From: Succinimonas sp963628765
Lineage (GTDB): Bacteria; Pseudomonadota; Gammaproteobacteria; Enterobacterales; Succinivibrionaceae
Assembly (NCBI GenBank): GCA_963628765.1
Contig: CAVGFV010000099.1
Location: forward strand, 1-62,448
Reading direction: 5' to 3'
Length of the DNA: 62,448 nt
Under the pieces are notes generated by a model, which saw only the letters and a program-made list of their open reading frames with translations, searched no databases and was not told the origin of the DNA. Shown here piece after piece: positions 1 through 7,452 of this stretch. Position 1 is the first letter of the stretch; each line of letters opens with the position of its first letter. Position numbers and translations under genes: made by a program.

Positions 1-30
1 AAACGTGGAAGACCTAAAAAGTTAGCATAG
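1..30 (+). CDS. C-terminal tail of a truncated gene, possibly transposase-like
   Basis: The first thirty bases form an open frame reading KRGRPKKLA and then a TAG stop; the other two plus-strand frames also close quickly. The basic RGRPKK sequence resembles AT-hook-like tails of some transposases and DNA-binding proteins, but nine residues cannot identify a family. It lies where flgE would be expected after flgD, so it may mark an unrelated or mobile gene there. The frame could equally be chance. Confidence 0.2.
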   Translation, partial: KRGRPKKLA

Positions 31-100
31 TACTACTGATTGGGAAAGTTTTAATTAACAGGAAGTTTTTTATAAGCCTACTAAAAATGACTTAAATAAA

Positions 101-133
101 AAAAACAAAAGGTGACATAAAGATGTCACCTTT
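101..133 (-). terminator. intrinsic terminator after flgD
   Basis: A perfect 11-bp stem (108-118 with 123-133, sequence AAGGTGACAT) closes a four-base loop. On the minus strand it runs into a long T tract (the A-rich run 96-110 on plus). It starts 17 bp past the flgD stop, so the cheV-flgD transcript appears to end here rather than continue into flgE. Confidence 0.85.
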
Positions 134-149
134 CGCTATCTTTTAAGAA

Positions 150-830
150 TTAACCAAAGTTCTTAACTTCCGCCATCTTCACAGTACCACCGCCCTGAAG
201 GTTTAGCACAGTATCATTGATGCCGGAACCCAAAGTAACACTAGAAACCTTACCATAACCATATACTGGAATAGCAGCACTAGCACCATTTTGTTTACCA
301 GTAACGCTGAAACTATAGTTACCTGGAGCTACAGGATTGCCATTCTTATCAGAGCCATCCCAGTAAAGGTTAACTTCACCAGAAGCATCACCGATAGGGA
401 TTTCATTTATTATCGAACCAGTACTGTCTGTAATAGTAACCTTCATGCCTGTACTGCCATCGCCAGCATCAACAACAAACTGGGTAGGATCAGAACCATT
501 AAAGTAGCAGTTACTCGTTGAAAGCTTCACATCTTGACCAACTAGACTTGATGCCATCAAAGCTTGCGCAGAGGTAACACTAGAGCTTAAAGAGTTAACA
601 GTATCGTTAAGAGAAGCAATACCAGTAACCATATTAAGTTGAGCCAATTGGGTAACCATCTGAGAATTATCAACAGGGTTTGAAGGATCCTGATATGACA
701 ACTGGGTTGTCAACATGCTTAAGAACTCTTCTTGTCCAAGGGCGTCATTTTTCTTACCAGCCTTGGCTTTTTCATTGGCTGCTGCCACTGAGGATACGGT
801 GGAAAGGCCTATATCATTATAAATTGACAT
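150..830 (-). CDS. flgD: FlgD, flagellar hook assembly (hook capping) protein
   Basis: FlgD caps the growing hook and allows FlgE subunits to polymerise on the rod. The 226-aa product carries the conserved N-terminal signature around residues 30-70 (EEFLSMLTTQL, then QDPSNPVDNSQMV and QLAQLN). The C-terminal half is rich in Gly, Asp and Val, as expected for the FlgD Ig-like/tudor region (KVTITDSTG, WDGSDKNGNPV). The start ATG follows GGGAGA at a normal distance. It lies 16 bp after flgC and is last in the cheV-cheR-flgB-flgC-flgD run, followed directly by a strong terminator. In most relatives flgE-flgJ follow in the same operon. Confidence 0.95.
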   Translation of the reverse strand: MSIYNDIGLSTVSSVAAANEKAKAGKKNDALGQEEFLSMLTTQLSYQDPSNPVDNSQMVTQLAQLNMVTGIASLNDTVNSLSSSVTSAQALMASSLVGQDVKLSTSNCYFNGSDPTQFVVDAGDGSTGMKVTITDSTGSIINEIPIGDASGEVNLYWDGSDKNGNPVAPGNYSFSVTGKQNGASAAIPVYGYGKVSSVTLGSGINDTVLNLQGGGTVKMAEVKNFG

Positions 831-846
831 GATTTATTCTCCCAAC

Positions 847-1275
847 TTAGCTCGAACTTCCGAGTCTCAAAGTCTGAAGTAGCATTTGCTTAGCGTTGTC
901 AGCAACCTGAACAACGGTTTGATAGGAACGGCTAGCACTAACCATGTCGGCCATTTCTTCAACAGGGTTTACATTTGGTCTATAAATATAGCCATCACGA
1001 TCTGCTAGAGGATGATTTGGCATATATTCTTTAATAGGATCGAGCTGTGACTCTACAATATCTTGAACTTCAACGCCAGCGCCAGCAATAGGACCAGAAC
1101 CTTCCTGTGCTTCCGCAAGTACAGCGGCAAAGACAGGTTTTCTAGCACGGTAAGTATCTGCCGCATTAGAGGTAATACTATCGGCATTTGCAAGGTTAGA
1201 AGCTGTAGCATTCAATCTGATGGATTGGGCTGCCATTGCTGATCCCGCAATATCAAGAACTCCATAAAGACTCAT
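847..1275 (-). CDS. flgC: FlgC, flagellar basal-body proximal rod protein
   Basis: FlgC is a periplasmic rod subunit exported by the flagellar type III apparatus. The 142-aa length is typical. The N-terminal heptad-like region includes RLNATASNLANADS, the rod/hook family signature. The C-terminal helix contains NPVEEMADMVSASRSYQ followed by AKQMLLQTLRL. The ATG is preceded by AAGGAG. It is cotranscribed with flgB (13-bp gap) and flgD. Confidence 0.96.
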   Translation of the reverse strand: MSLYGVLDIAGSAMAAQSIRLNATASNLANADSITSNAADTYRARKPVFAAVLAEAQEGSGPIAGAGVEVQDIVESQLDPIKEYMPNHPLADRDGYIYRPNVNPVEEMADMVSASRSYQTVVQVADNAKQMLLQTLRLGSSS

Positions 1276-1288
1276 AACCTAGCTCCTT

Positions 1289-1699
1289 TTATTCTGCCAT
1301 TACACGGCGAAGGTTGGCAATTTTAGTGTTCAAAAATGTCAAAGTAGCTTGATAATCAATGCTATTTTCAACATATGCCATACGTTCACTGCTTACATCT
1401 ACGGTATTTCCGTCACCTGTATCAGGTTGTAAAGGTCTTTTAAAAACCTCTGCGGCTGCAAAGATATTATCTTGACCTACAAGATGCTTATCATTTGTTC
1501 TAGCAAGGTTTGTGCCATGAATAGATCCAGTCTGTTCATCTATAGCAGTTTTCATAGCAGCTTTGAAATCAAGATCTTTGGCCTTATAGCCTGGGGTATC
1601 CACATTAGCAAGGTTACCCGCCAAAACTTCAGCTCTACGAGCTCTCAACGAAAGAGCCTGGGAATGCACTCCAAAAATGTCACCAAATGAAATACTCAT
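1289..1699 (-). CDS. flgB: FlgB, flagellar basal-body rod protein
   Basis: FlgB forms the base of the rod, near the MS ring. The protein begins MSISFGDIFGVHSQAL and carries the rod signature ARRAEVLAGNLANVDTPGYKAKD within the first 45 residues. An upstream in-frame ATG at 1717 lies inside the region that supplies the Shine-Dalgarno (AGGAG). The ATG at 1699 sits 8 nt from that site, so I place the start there, giving 136 aa, close to the family length. A sigma-54-like promoter lies just upstream, between cheR and flgB. Confidence 0.94.
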   Translation of the reverse strand: MSISFGDIFGVHSQALSLRARRAEVLAGNLANVDTPGYKAKDLDFKAAMKTAIDEQTGSIHGTNLARTNDKHLVGQDNIFAAAEVFKRPLQPDTGDGNTVDVSSERMAYVENSIDYQATLTFLNTKIANLRRVMAE

Positions 1700-1753
1700 A
1701 ACCATAACTCCTGTCAAATCTCTGACTGAATAAGAATCTTTGATTATAAGTTA

Positions 1754-1769
1754 TTCAAGAATTGTGCCA
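1754..1769 (-). promoter_or_regulatory. sigma-54-like promoter for flgBCD
   Basis: On the minus strand the sequence reads TGGCAC, five bases, TTGAA: a perfect -24 element and a -12 element at exact spacing, with A in place of the usual C of the -12 GC. It lies in the 71-bp gap between cheR and flgB. This fits the known sigma-54 control of middle flagellar genes in Vibrio and Pseudomonas. The -12 mismatch lowers confidence. Confidence 0.5.
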
Positions 1770-1770
1770 A

Positions 1771-2619
1771 TTAGGCTTTCTTTTTGAAAAACATCCCCGG
1801 ATTTAGCCTTATCATCTCAAAATCATTGCTAATACCAGATAAGAATTCGGAGCTTCCTAAAAAGAGATAACCTCCTGGACGTAAGGCATCAGCAAAGTTT
1901 TTGATTACCCGGGTCTTCTCTTCAATAGAAAAGTAAATCAGAACATTACGACAAAAAATCACGTCAAAATGTCCTAGGAGGCTAATGTTATCGAGAAGGT
2001 TTTGTGTCTTAAAGGCGACCATCCTACGGATACTATCAGTCACCTTGAGACAATCTGGAAAATCTTTACAAGTCTCAAAGAACTTATGTTTCCTTTCTAA
2101 GCTAAGGCCACGACCAAGAGCAAGATTATCGTAGATGCCAGTTTTTGCCATATTGATCATCGTATCCGAGATGTCAGAGGCAAGAATTGTCACCGAAGAT
2201 GCGGAAAATTTCTTTGTCGCCTGGGCAGCTTCTTGAATAGCCATAGCCATAGAATAAGGTTCTTGCCCAGAAGAGCAAGCTGCTGACCAAATTCTTGGAT
2301 GAATATTTTTAGAAATAAGTTCTGGGACAATACGTTCCGCTAAGATTTGGAAAGGATAGCAATCACGAAACCAAGAGGTTTCATTGGTGGTCATCGCATC
2401 CACAACCACCATTTCCATCGTAGGATGATGTCCACTAATGGTACTCTCTAAAAGAGAATCAATATCCTTCATCTTAAAGCGTGGTAAAAGAGATACCAAG
2501 CGACTTCTAATAAGATACTGTTTACCAGGACCGAGGACAATACCGCACTTCTTTTCGAGAAACGCGCAAAATTCCTCATAGATCCGGTCACTAACAGTCC
2601 AGCTAGATGGCTGATTCAT
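1771..2619 (-). CDS. cheR: CheR, chemotaxis protein methyltransferase
   Basis: CheR transfers methyl groups from S-adenosylmethionine to glutamates of chemoreceptors. The N-terminal helical domain (about residues 1-80) is followed by the SAM-binding domain. This has ARIWSAACSSGQEPYS-like sequence, seen here as RIWSAACSSGQEPYSM, and the late motif FDVIFCRNVLIYF. The frame opens at a GTG at 2628, but that codon overlaps the GGAG Shine-Dalgarno; the ATG at 2619 is 8 nt from it and is preferred (282 aa). The gene follows cheV by 15 bp, an arrangement seen beside flgB in Vibrio and Pseudomonas. Confidence 0.95.
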   Translation of the reverse strand: MNQPSSWTVSDRIYEEFCAFLEKKCGIVLGPGKQYLIRSRLVSLLPRFKMKDIDSLLESTISGHHPTMEMVVVDAMTTNETSWFRDCYPFQILAERIVPELISKNIHPRIWSAACSSGQEPYSMAMAIQEAAQATKKFSASSVTILASDISDTMINMAKTGIYDNLALGRGLSLERKHKFFETCKDFPDCLKVTDSIRRMVAFKTQNLLDNISLLGHFDVIFCRNVLIYFSIEEKTRVIKNFADALRPGGYLFLGSSEFLSGISNDFEMIRLNPGMFFKKKA

Positions 2620-2634
2620 TAGAAGCACTCCAAG

Positions 2635-3609
2635 TTAAGCATTCATTTCCTGTTCTACTTGATTCATAAGGTCTTGAACCGCTTTAGCAAGCTCGTCAGG
2701 GTTGAACTTAGCAATAAAGTTATCGGCACCAACTTTTTTAACCATGGCTTGGTTAAACACACCACTAAGAGAGGTATGTAAAATTACTTTTAACTTTTTC
2801 AGATCTTGGTCAGCTCTGATATTGGCAGTAAGGGTATAACCATCCATTTCCGGCATTTCAATATCTGATATCAAAAGACCAATTTGTTCACTAATTGGGC
2901 CTTTTTTAGCCATATCCTTCAGCATATTTAAAGCCTGGAGGCCATTTTCCACTACAACTGCTTCTACATTGATAGATTGCAGAGCACGTTTAACCTGATT
3001 TCTAGCGACAGAGGAGTCATCTGCTACTAGTACGCGACGGCGTAACTTCACCTTACCTGGTTCTGGAGCTGGTTGCTCTTCTTCGCTCTTCTTAACCTCT
3101 GCCACTACTTCTTCACTAACATTCTTTTCGTTAGGAGAAATTTCATCGAGAATCTTTTCTACATCGAGGATTTCCACAAGTTCCTTATCGACTTGGGTTA
3201 CCGCAGTAAGGTAATTGATTTTGCCCATGCCTTTTGGAGGTGGCATTATGGAATTCCAGTCTAGGTTTACAATTCTGTCCACCCCACTTACGAGGAAGCC
3301 TTGTACAGAACGGTTATATTCGGTGATGATAATGTAACTCTTTTCTAATTCGTGGTTCATCTTGCCACCAATGGCGAGTCCCATATCAATAACGGAAATG
3401 GTTTGACCACGCACGTGGGCCACGCCACGAACATTCTTATTAAGTTTTGGCATCACGGTGAGTTTTGGGCATTCCAAAACTTCTTTTACCTTAAAAACGT
3501 TAATGCCATAGCACTGCTCTCTACCTGGAAGCCTAAAGAGGAGAAGCTCCAAACGGTTTTGTCCTACCAGTTCAGTAAGCTGATTTACGGAGTCCAACAC
3601 ACCAGCCAT
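2635..3609 (-). CDS. cheV: CheV, CheW-receiver hybrid coupling protein
   Basis: CheV couples chemoreceptors to the CheA kinase and is tuned by phosphorylation. Residues about 15-155 form a CheW-like domain (GINVFKVKEVLE, RGVAHVRGQTISVIDM). A charged linker of about 30 residues leads to a receiver domain (about 191-320) with the acidic pair at D197/D198, the likely phospho-acceptor D249 in LLISDIEMPEMDG, and a conserved lysine in FIAKFNP. The ATG is preceded by AAGGAG. It is first in the cheV-cheR-flgBCD run. No clear promoter is seen upstream on this strand. Confidence 0.95.
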   Translation of the reverse strand: MAGVLDSVNQLTELVGQNRLELLLFRLPGREQCYGINVFKVKEVLECPKLTVMPKLNKNVRGVAHVRGQTISVIDMGLAIGGKMNHELEKSYIIITEYNRSVQGFLVSGVDRIVNLDWNSIMPPPKGMGKINYLTAVTQVDKELVEILDVEKILDEISPNEKNVSEEVVAEVKKSEEEQPAPEPGKVKLRRRVLVADDSSVARNQVKRALQSINVEAVVVENGLQALNMLKDMAKKGPISEQIGLLISDIEMPEMDGYTLTANIRADQDLKKLKVILHTSLSGVFNQAMVKKVGADNFIAKFNPDELAKAVQDLMNQVEQEMNA

Positions 3610-3931
3610 AACATTCTCCTTGTACTTATAAAACCCAATCTAGTTCTCATTTTAACTAGATTTATGAACAGCTATTTATTAATATTAGAACAGTCAGTAT
3701 CTCATATTGTCTTATATATAGAAAATTATGCTATTTCAAAAAGGCGATTTTGTGAACTACTAACCACCTAAAAGGAAGAGTGCTACATAGAAAGCTGGAA
3801 ACCTTTTCAGATATTTAATATTTAGGTTCTCTGTAGATGCTTGCAAAACTACTTTTCTTGTTAGTAGGTCTAAGGTGTACTTTGGGTATAATTTAAAGTG
3901 AAACAGAATGAGGATTTAGGGAGAAATCAAA
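3610..3931 (+). promoter_or_regulatory. divergent cheV/flgA intergenic region with possible flgA promoter
   Basis: This 322-bp AT-rich region separates divergent cheV and flgA. A TATAAT hexamer at 3887-3892, about 40 bp before flgA, is the best -10 candidate for flgA, but no good -35 lies at the right distance. I tested the spacing rule for sigma-54 (GG and GC 12 bp apart) on both strands and found no match, and no sigma-28 box. I see no gene in it. Confidence 0.35.
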
Positions 3932-4636
3932 ATGACTAATATTTTATGTAAAAAGCTGTCGACTTTTCTGATACTCCTCTGCCTTAGTACCTCTACTACG
4001 GCTCTTGCCGATGAGGAATATAACCAAGAACTTGCCGATGGCGCTAAAGACTGGCTTGAAAGCCAGCTTGAGCTTGAAGCCAATGAGACTGCAGAGATCG
4101 ACGTTACTCCCCCAAGCTCGAGAAGAAATTACCCTGTCTGCGAAGGTGAAATCACCTACGAACTTGTGGCCGGCAAAATTAGAAAAAATAACTCTATCCG
4201 TATCGAATGTAAAAGCGAGACCACCCCTTTTAAAGCCTATGCTACCGCTCGCTTAGAAATAAAAATGCCTTATGTCACAGTGGTTAATGCCGTACCTAAA
4301 AATAGTGTTCTTACCGCTGATAACCTTGTAATTGATTACATGAACAAAAATCAAGATCGGGGCAGGACCTTTTCAGATCCCGCGGTTTTAGATGGTATCC
4401 GAACTAAAAGAGATATTAGGCCAGGCCAACCGGTACTCACGAACCAGATTTGTGTCATCTGCGAAGGTGATGAAATCGATATTGAAGCCGCTGGATCCGG
4501 TTTTAGTGTCAAAACACGTGGAGAAGCCATTCAAGATGGTTCCTTTGGTGACACCATCCGAGTAAAAAATTCTAAGAGTGGTAAAGTAGTTAAGGGTAAA
4601 GTTGTAGATGCGACCCTAGTTTTAATTGAAATGTAG
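3932..4636 (+). CDS. flgA: FlgA, flagellar P-ring assembly chaperone
   Basis: FlgA is a periplasmic chaperone needed to build the FlgI P ring around the rod. The 234-aa product has a Sec signal peptide (hydrophobic core residues 11-22, likely cleavage after ALA26). Its C-terminal SAF-type domain (about residues 110-234) has VVNAVPKNSVLTADNL, IRPGQPVLTNQI and the terminal GDTIRVKNSKSGKVVKGKV motif typical of FlgA. The ATG follows AGGGAG. It diverges from cheV. A weak hairpin (4635-4641 with 4654-4660) overlaps the stop codon and may act as a terminator before flgM. Confidence 0.94.
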   Translation: MTNILCKKLSTFLILLCLSTSTTALADEEYNQELADGAKDWLESQLELEANETAEIDVTPPSSRRNYPVCEGEITYELVAGKIRKNNSIRIECKSETTPFKAYATARLEIKMPYVTVVNAVPKNSVLTADNLVIDYMNKNQDRGRTFSDPAVLDGIRTKRDIRPGQPVLTNQICVICEGDEIDIEAAGSGFSVKTRGEAIQDGSFGDTIRVKNSKSGKVVKGKVVDATLVLIEM

Positions 4637-4708
4637 CTACTGTCCCCCCTAAAAGTAGCTTTCTTAAAGGAAAGTTCTCTAAAAAAACAAAATTTTCACA
4701 TTTCAGGC

Positions 4709-4735
4709 TAAAGTTTTTTACCAAAATGCCGCTTA
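4709..4735 (+). promoter_or_regulatory. sigma-28 (FliA) promoter of flgM
   Basis: TAAAGTTT (4709-4716), exactly 11 bp, then GCCGCTTA (4728-4735). The -35 half is identical to the flagellar sigma-28 consensus and the -10 half keeps GCCG and the final TA. Predicted initiation is near 4742, 30 bp before the flgM start. This would make flgM a late gene under the sigma factor that its product inhibits. Confidence 0.88.
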
Positions 4736-4771
4736 GTAAGTAATAGTGTTAACTATGAAGGAGATGTGAAA

Positions 4772-5098
4772 ATGTCAATAGATATACTAAACAACAAACA
4801 AAACATTTCCGGCATTCAAGCTAGACAGGTACAAGCGTCTTACATAAAAGGAAGCCGGGATAGCGGCGAAATTCAAAATACGAGAGCGAGTGACACTGAT
4901 AATGTCCAAATAACAGATACAGCACAAAGCATGAGCGCAGCAGCTGCAAGAGCAGAAAATGCTACTGGCATTGATCCCGCAAAAGTAGCCTCCATAAAAG
5001 CATCCATTGAGAATGGCGAATATCACATCAACTTTGACAGATTAGCATCAAACATAATGTCTAAGGAAAGTGAGCTCGCAAACGCCCTCACGGATTAA
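4772..5098 (+). CDS. flgM: FlgM, anti-sigma-28 factor
   Basis: FlgM binds FliA (sigma-28) and holds late flagellar genes off until it is exported through the completed hook-basal body. The protein is small, low in hydrophobics at the N terminus and helical at the C terminus (KVASIKASIENGEYHINF then RLASNIM), the sigma-binding half of the family. The frame opens at a GTG at 4766, only 2 nt from AAGGAG; the ATG at 4772 is 8 nt away and is taken as the start (108 aa). It has its own sigma-28 promoter and terminator, so it looks monocistronic. Confidence 0.9.
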   Translation: MSIDILNNKQNISGIQARQVQASYIKGSRDSGEIQNTRASDTDNVQITDTAQSMSAAAARAENATGIDPAKVASIKASIENGEYHINFDRLASNIMSKESELANALTD

Positions 5099-5137
5099 AA
5101 AGATTAAAACACAAAGACTCAAGAGAGAAAACACATG

Positions 5138-5159
5138 GCGCCCTTTGGGGCGCTTTTTT
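5138..5159 (+). terminator. intrinsic terminator after flgM
   Basis: The stem GCGCCC/GGGCGC (5138-5143 with 5148-5153) closes a TTTG loop and is followed by six T. It lies 40 bp past flgM and separates flgM from flgN. Confidence 0.9.
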
Positions 5160-5232
5160 ATTTTCCTCAAAAACAATCTAAACCAACATCAAAGATACTA
5201 TCCCTACTTCTCACAAGATTCTATACATGGGC

Positions 5233-5238
5233 TATAAT
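5233..5238 (+). promoter_or_regulatory. possible sigma-70 -10 box for flgN
   Basis: TATAAT lies 38 bp before the flgN ATG and after the flgM terminator, so flgN needs its own promoter. The -35 region at 17-bp spacing (CTCACA) is weak. Confidence 0.4.
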
Positions 5239-5276
5239 CAAAACATCCTTTTCTTACAGATTTAAGAGAGCCATTT

Positions 5277-5702
5277 ATGCCAGAACGTGAAATTACTGAA
5301 ATTCTTAAAGAACAGCAAAACCTTCTCGCAAAAATTAGCGAAGTTCTTAAAGAAGAATACGAACTTCTTAAAAATCGCCGGGCTCTTGATCTCCCTAAGC
5401 TCACGGAAAGTAAATCTGAGATCCTGCTAAAAATCCAAACGAATGATCGCTCCCTTAAAAATCACAGTGCAAGAGAGCGTCTTAAAGGCGATTTAGCCCC
5501 TATGAAGGAACAAATTCTAAAGGCCCTAGCCGAAGTACAACAGCAAAACGATGTTAATGGCCGTCTAATTGAACTAAACCTTGCAGCTAATAGGCGCCTT
5601 GCATCTTCTCTAATTCAAATAAGAGATACTTCCACCATGACCTATGATGGCAAAGGAAACCAAAATGCAATTCAGGGTGGTCATATAAGCTTTGATGCTT
5701 AA
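5277..5702 (+). CDS. flgN: FlgN, flagellar export chaperone
   Basis: FlgN is a cytoplasmic chaperone for the hook-junction proteins FlgK and FlgL. The 141-aa product is almost entirely helical, with heptad-like charged repeats. The N-terminal region reads ILKEQQNLLAKISEVLKEEYE then LTESKSEILLKI, the family pattern of a long helix with E-L-L spacing. The C-terminal part has the NGRLIELNLAANRRL segment common to FlgN. The ATG follows AAGAGAG. It lies directly after flgM, the usual partner, but behind a terminator. Confidence 0.85.
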   Translation: MPEREITEILKEQQNLLAKISEVLKEEYELLKNRRALDLPKLTESKSEILLKIQTNDRSLKNHSARERLKGDLAPMKEQILKALAEVQQQNDVNGRLIELNLAANRRLASSLIQIRDTSTMTYDGKGNQNAIQGGHISFDA

Positions 5703-5755
5703 ACCTAAGCCACTTCTAAAAACAAAAAAACGCAAAACTCATAGATACAAAAGAA

Positions 5756-5802
5756 AAAGGAGTGACAAAATACCAACGTAATTTTGTCACTCCTTTGTTT
5801 TT
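5756..5802. terminator. bidirectional terminator between flgN and flgP
   Basis: A perfect 16-bp inverted repeat (5756-5771 with 5781-5796) with a nine-base loop is flanked by T-rich sequence on the plus side (GTTTTT) and A-rich sequence on the other. It lies between the convergent genes flgN and flgP and should serve both. Confidence 0.9.
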
Positions 5803-5831
5803 ACACTAACTAGCTAAGACCCAAGCGAGCT

Positions 5832-6263
5832 CTAGAGTGCACCGCGCATCTTATAAAGGTCGTAAAGCACCTTGCTATCAAGTTCTAGCTCGGTTACATA
5901 GGTGTTATTTAAAGGATAGGATCTAATAACACGTGCCCCCTTGATAATACCTGCCGTACGTGCTTTAAGCTCATTATTAGTTTGGATATTATCCTTAAGA
6001 TCGGTATCCGCAATAAGCTGCTGACCATAAACCTGCTCACTTAGTTCCCGATAAGCATCTAGCTTCGAAGCCCGCATCGCTTGTAAGGTGCGATCGTCTC
6101 TAGAAGGCCCCGGTTGCCGTGATATCACCGCATAACCAGTAGCTCTCAGAATCGGATAACGATCTGGCTCGGACACCTCATTACTTGAGTAGTTCGTTAT
6201 GGTAGAACAGCCAGTAACAGCTAAAAATACAGCAACGCTACATATCAATTTAGGTATTTTCAT
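5832..6263 (-). CDS. flgP: FlgP, flagellar outer-membrane lipoprotein
   Basis: FlgP is an outer-membrane lipoprotein of the outer rings at the flagellar base in Vibrio and relatives. The 143-aa product has a lipoprotein signal with the lipidated cysteine at C19 (AVTGC). The rest matches the LPP20-like FlgP domain: RATGYAVIS, then a helical MRASKLDAYRELSEQVYG and the closing KGARVIRSYPLNNTYVTELEL. The ATG follows AGGAG. It is cotranscribed with flgO (9-bp gap). Confidence 0.9.
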   Translation of the reverse strand: MKIPKLICSVAVFLAVTGCSTITNYSSNEVSEPDRYPILRATGYAVISRQPGPSRDDRTLQAMRASKLDAYRELSEQVYGQQLIADTDLKDNIQTNNELKARTAGIIKGARVIRSYPLNNTYVTELELDSKVLYDLYKMRGAL

Positions 6264-6272
6264 ATGTTACTC

Positions 6273-7382
6273 CTATCTTCTATCGTACTGACTTTGATTT
6301 CTAACATCTCGCACAATGGAACCACCATATAAACCACTAGATGCAGGATAAATATCAGGATCCGAACATTCAGCGTGGCAGTGAGCATCACTTTGAGCAC
6401 AGCTTTCACAAGGAATGCTCATATTGCCGTTACTGGTAGCTTGACTACCATCAACTCTATATGATGCTGAATTATCACTAGTGCTATAGCTATTAGAACC
6501 ACGAGAATTATTAAGCACTGTTGGGCTACCTGCTGATGTTGTGGTGGTAGAGGTTCTAGTAGTAGTTCTAGAAGAATACTGGGTTCTTCTACTAGTACTA
6601 CTATTGTTACTTCTCTGAGAGCTTCTAGTGGCCCCACTGGTATTCCTACGAGCATTAGAATTTCTCGCATTATTAGTGGTGCTTCTATTCTGAGCTCTTT
6701 GAGTGTTTCGGTTAGCGGTGCTAGTTCTGGTAGTGCTACTTGCCTTACCATTGACAACGCCACCTGTGCTTGGATCCTTTATCTGAGAATCATACACCGG
6801 ATGATCACCACAGGTCTTAGGATACAATCTATAACAACTTGGGAGATTTTCATAAGGAATAAAGATTTCACTAGTGCCTTCAACCATAGAGGTCTTAAGG
6901 TTCACTAGTCGTGCATAAACCATTACACCATTATCATTACGGCTCATAGTGCCACTAAGAACTTTCGAAACGGAAGCTTTACCGGCAAGTTTTTGCCAAT
7001 TTCTACTATAGATGTAGTCACCATTTGCCGTAATCTCTAGCCAACCGGTAAGTTTATACTCTAGTACCTGAAAGCCATTTTCATGCATGGCGCTTACAAA
7101 GTATTCCGCAAGCTCGCGCCCTAACCAATCAGTATGCTCAAGTGACGCCACATCTACAGGGGTAGCAATAGCCACTCTCCCACCACGTTCGGATTTAGGG
7201 ATAGAACTCACCACATCCTTAACGAGGGTATATGCGTATCTTCGTAGCTCCGCAGGATCCTGTATCTTCTTTGCTGTCTCCTGAGTCGAAACAGGTCTTG
7301 AAACTGGCTCGGGATTTTTGGAGCTACATCCAAAAACTCCCAACAGCATCACAGCTGCAAGACAACAGATTAAACTTCTCAT
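6273..7382 (-). CDS. flgO: FlgO, flagellar outer-membrane lipoprotein with long Ser/Thr/Arg-rich extension
   Basis: FlgO is an outer-membrane lipoprotein needed with FlgP for normal flagellar outer rings. The signal ends in a lipobox with C19. Residues about 40-195 match the FlgO domain (AYTLVKDVVSSIPKSER, LGRELAEYFVSAMHENGFQV, YSRNWQKLAGKASVSKVLSG). From about residue 205 to 320 the protein becomes a low-complexity Ser/Thr/Arg/Asn tract, followed by a Cys-rich patch (CESCAQSDAHCHAECSD). The total of 369 aa is much longer than the roughly 200 aa I expect for the family. It is the first gene after a sigma-54-like promoter. Confidence 0.86.
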   Translation of the reverse strand: MRSLICCLAAVMLLGVFGCSSKNPEPVSRPVSTQETAKKIQDPAELRRYAYTLVKDVVSSIPKSERGGRVAIATPVDVASLEHTDWLGRELAEYFVSAMHENGFQVLEYKLTGWLEITANGDYIYSRNWQKLAGKASVSKVLSGTMSRNDNGVMVYARLVNLKTSMVEGTSEIFIPYENLPSCYRLYPKTCGDHPVYDSQIKDPSTGGVVNGKASSTTRTSTANRNTQRAQNRSTTNNARNSNARRNTSGATRSSQRSNNSSTSRRTQYSSRTTTRTSTTTTSAGSPTVLNNSRGSNSYSTSDNSASYRVDGSQATSNGNMSIPCESCAQSDAHCHAECSDPDIYPASSGLYGGSIVRDVRNQSQYDRR

Positions 7383-7423
7383 AGCATTTCCTCTATCCTT
7401 TTAGATATGGCACTGATATTTTT

Positions 7424-7452
7424 TTGGCGCTCATGTCTATGGTATATATAAT
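7424..7452 (+). promoter_or_regulatory. sigma-70 promoter of flgT
   Basis: TTGGCG (7424-7429), 17 bp, TATAAT (7447-7452). It lies 50 bp before the flgT start. Its -10 abuts the -12 of the divergent flgO promoter, so the two could interfere. Confidence 0.65.

Noticed and set aside
291..521. Plus-strand open frame inside flgD
   Set aside because: It is antisense to a clear flgD, has no Shine-Dalgarno and no recognisable protein features.
3352..3771. 139-codon plus-strand frame across the cheV start and upstream region
   Set aside because: Most of it is antisense to cheV; the part outside is AT-rich, with no ribosome binding site and no family resemblance.
3610..3931. Sigma-54 or sigma-28 promoter for cheV or flgA
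   Set aside because: I tested the GG-N10-GC spacing and the TAAA-N15-GCCGATAA pattern on both strands; no site fits.
6419..6763. 114-codon minus-strand frame inside flgO, rich in Leu and Val
   Set aside because: A second frame of the repetitive Ser/Thr-rich flgO tract; low-complexity DNA gives long open frames by chance.
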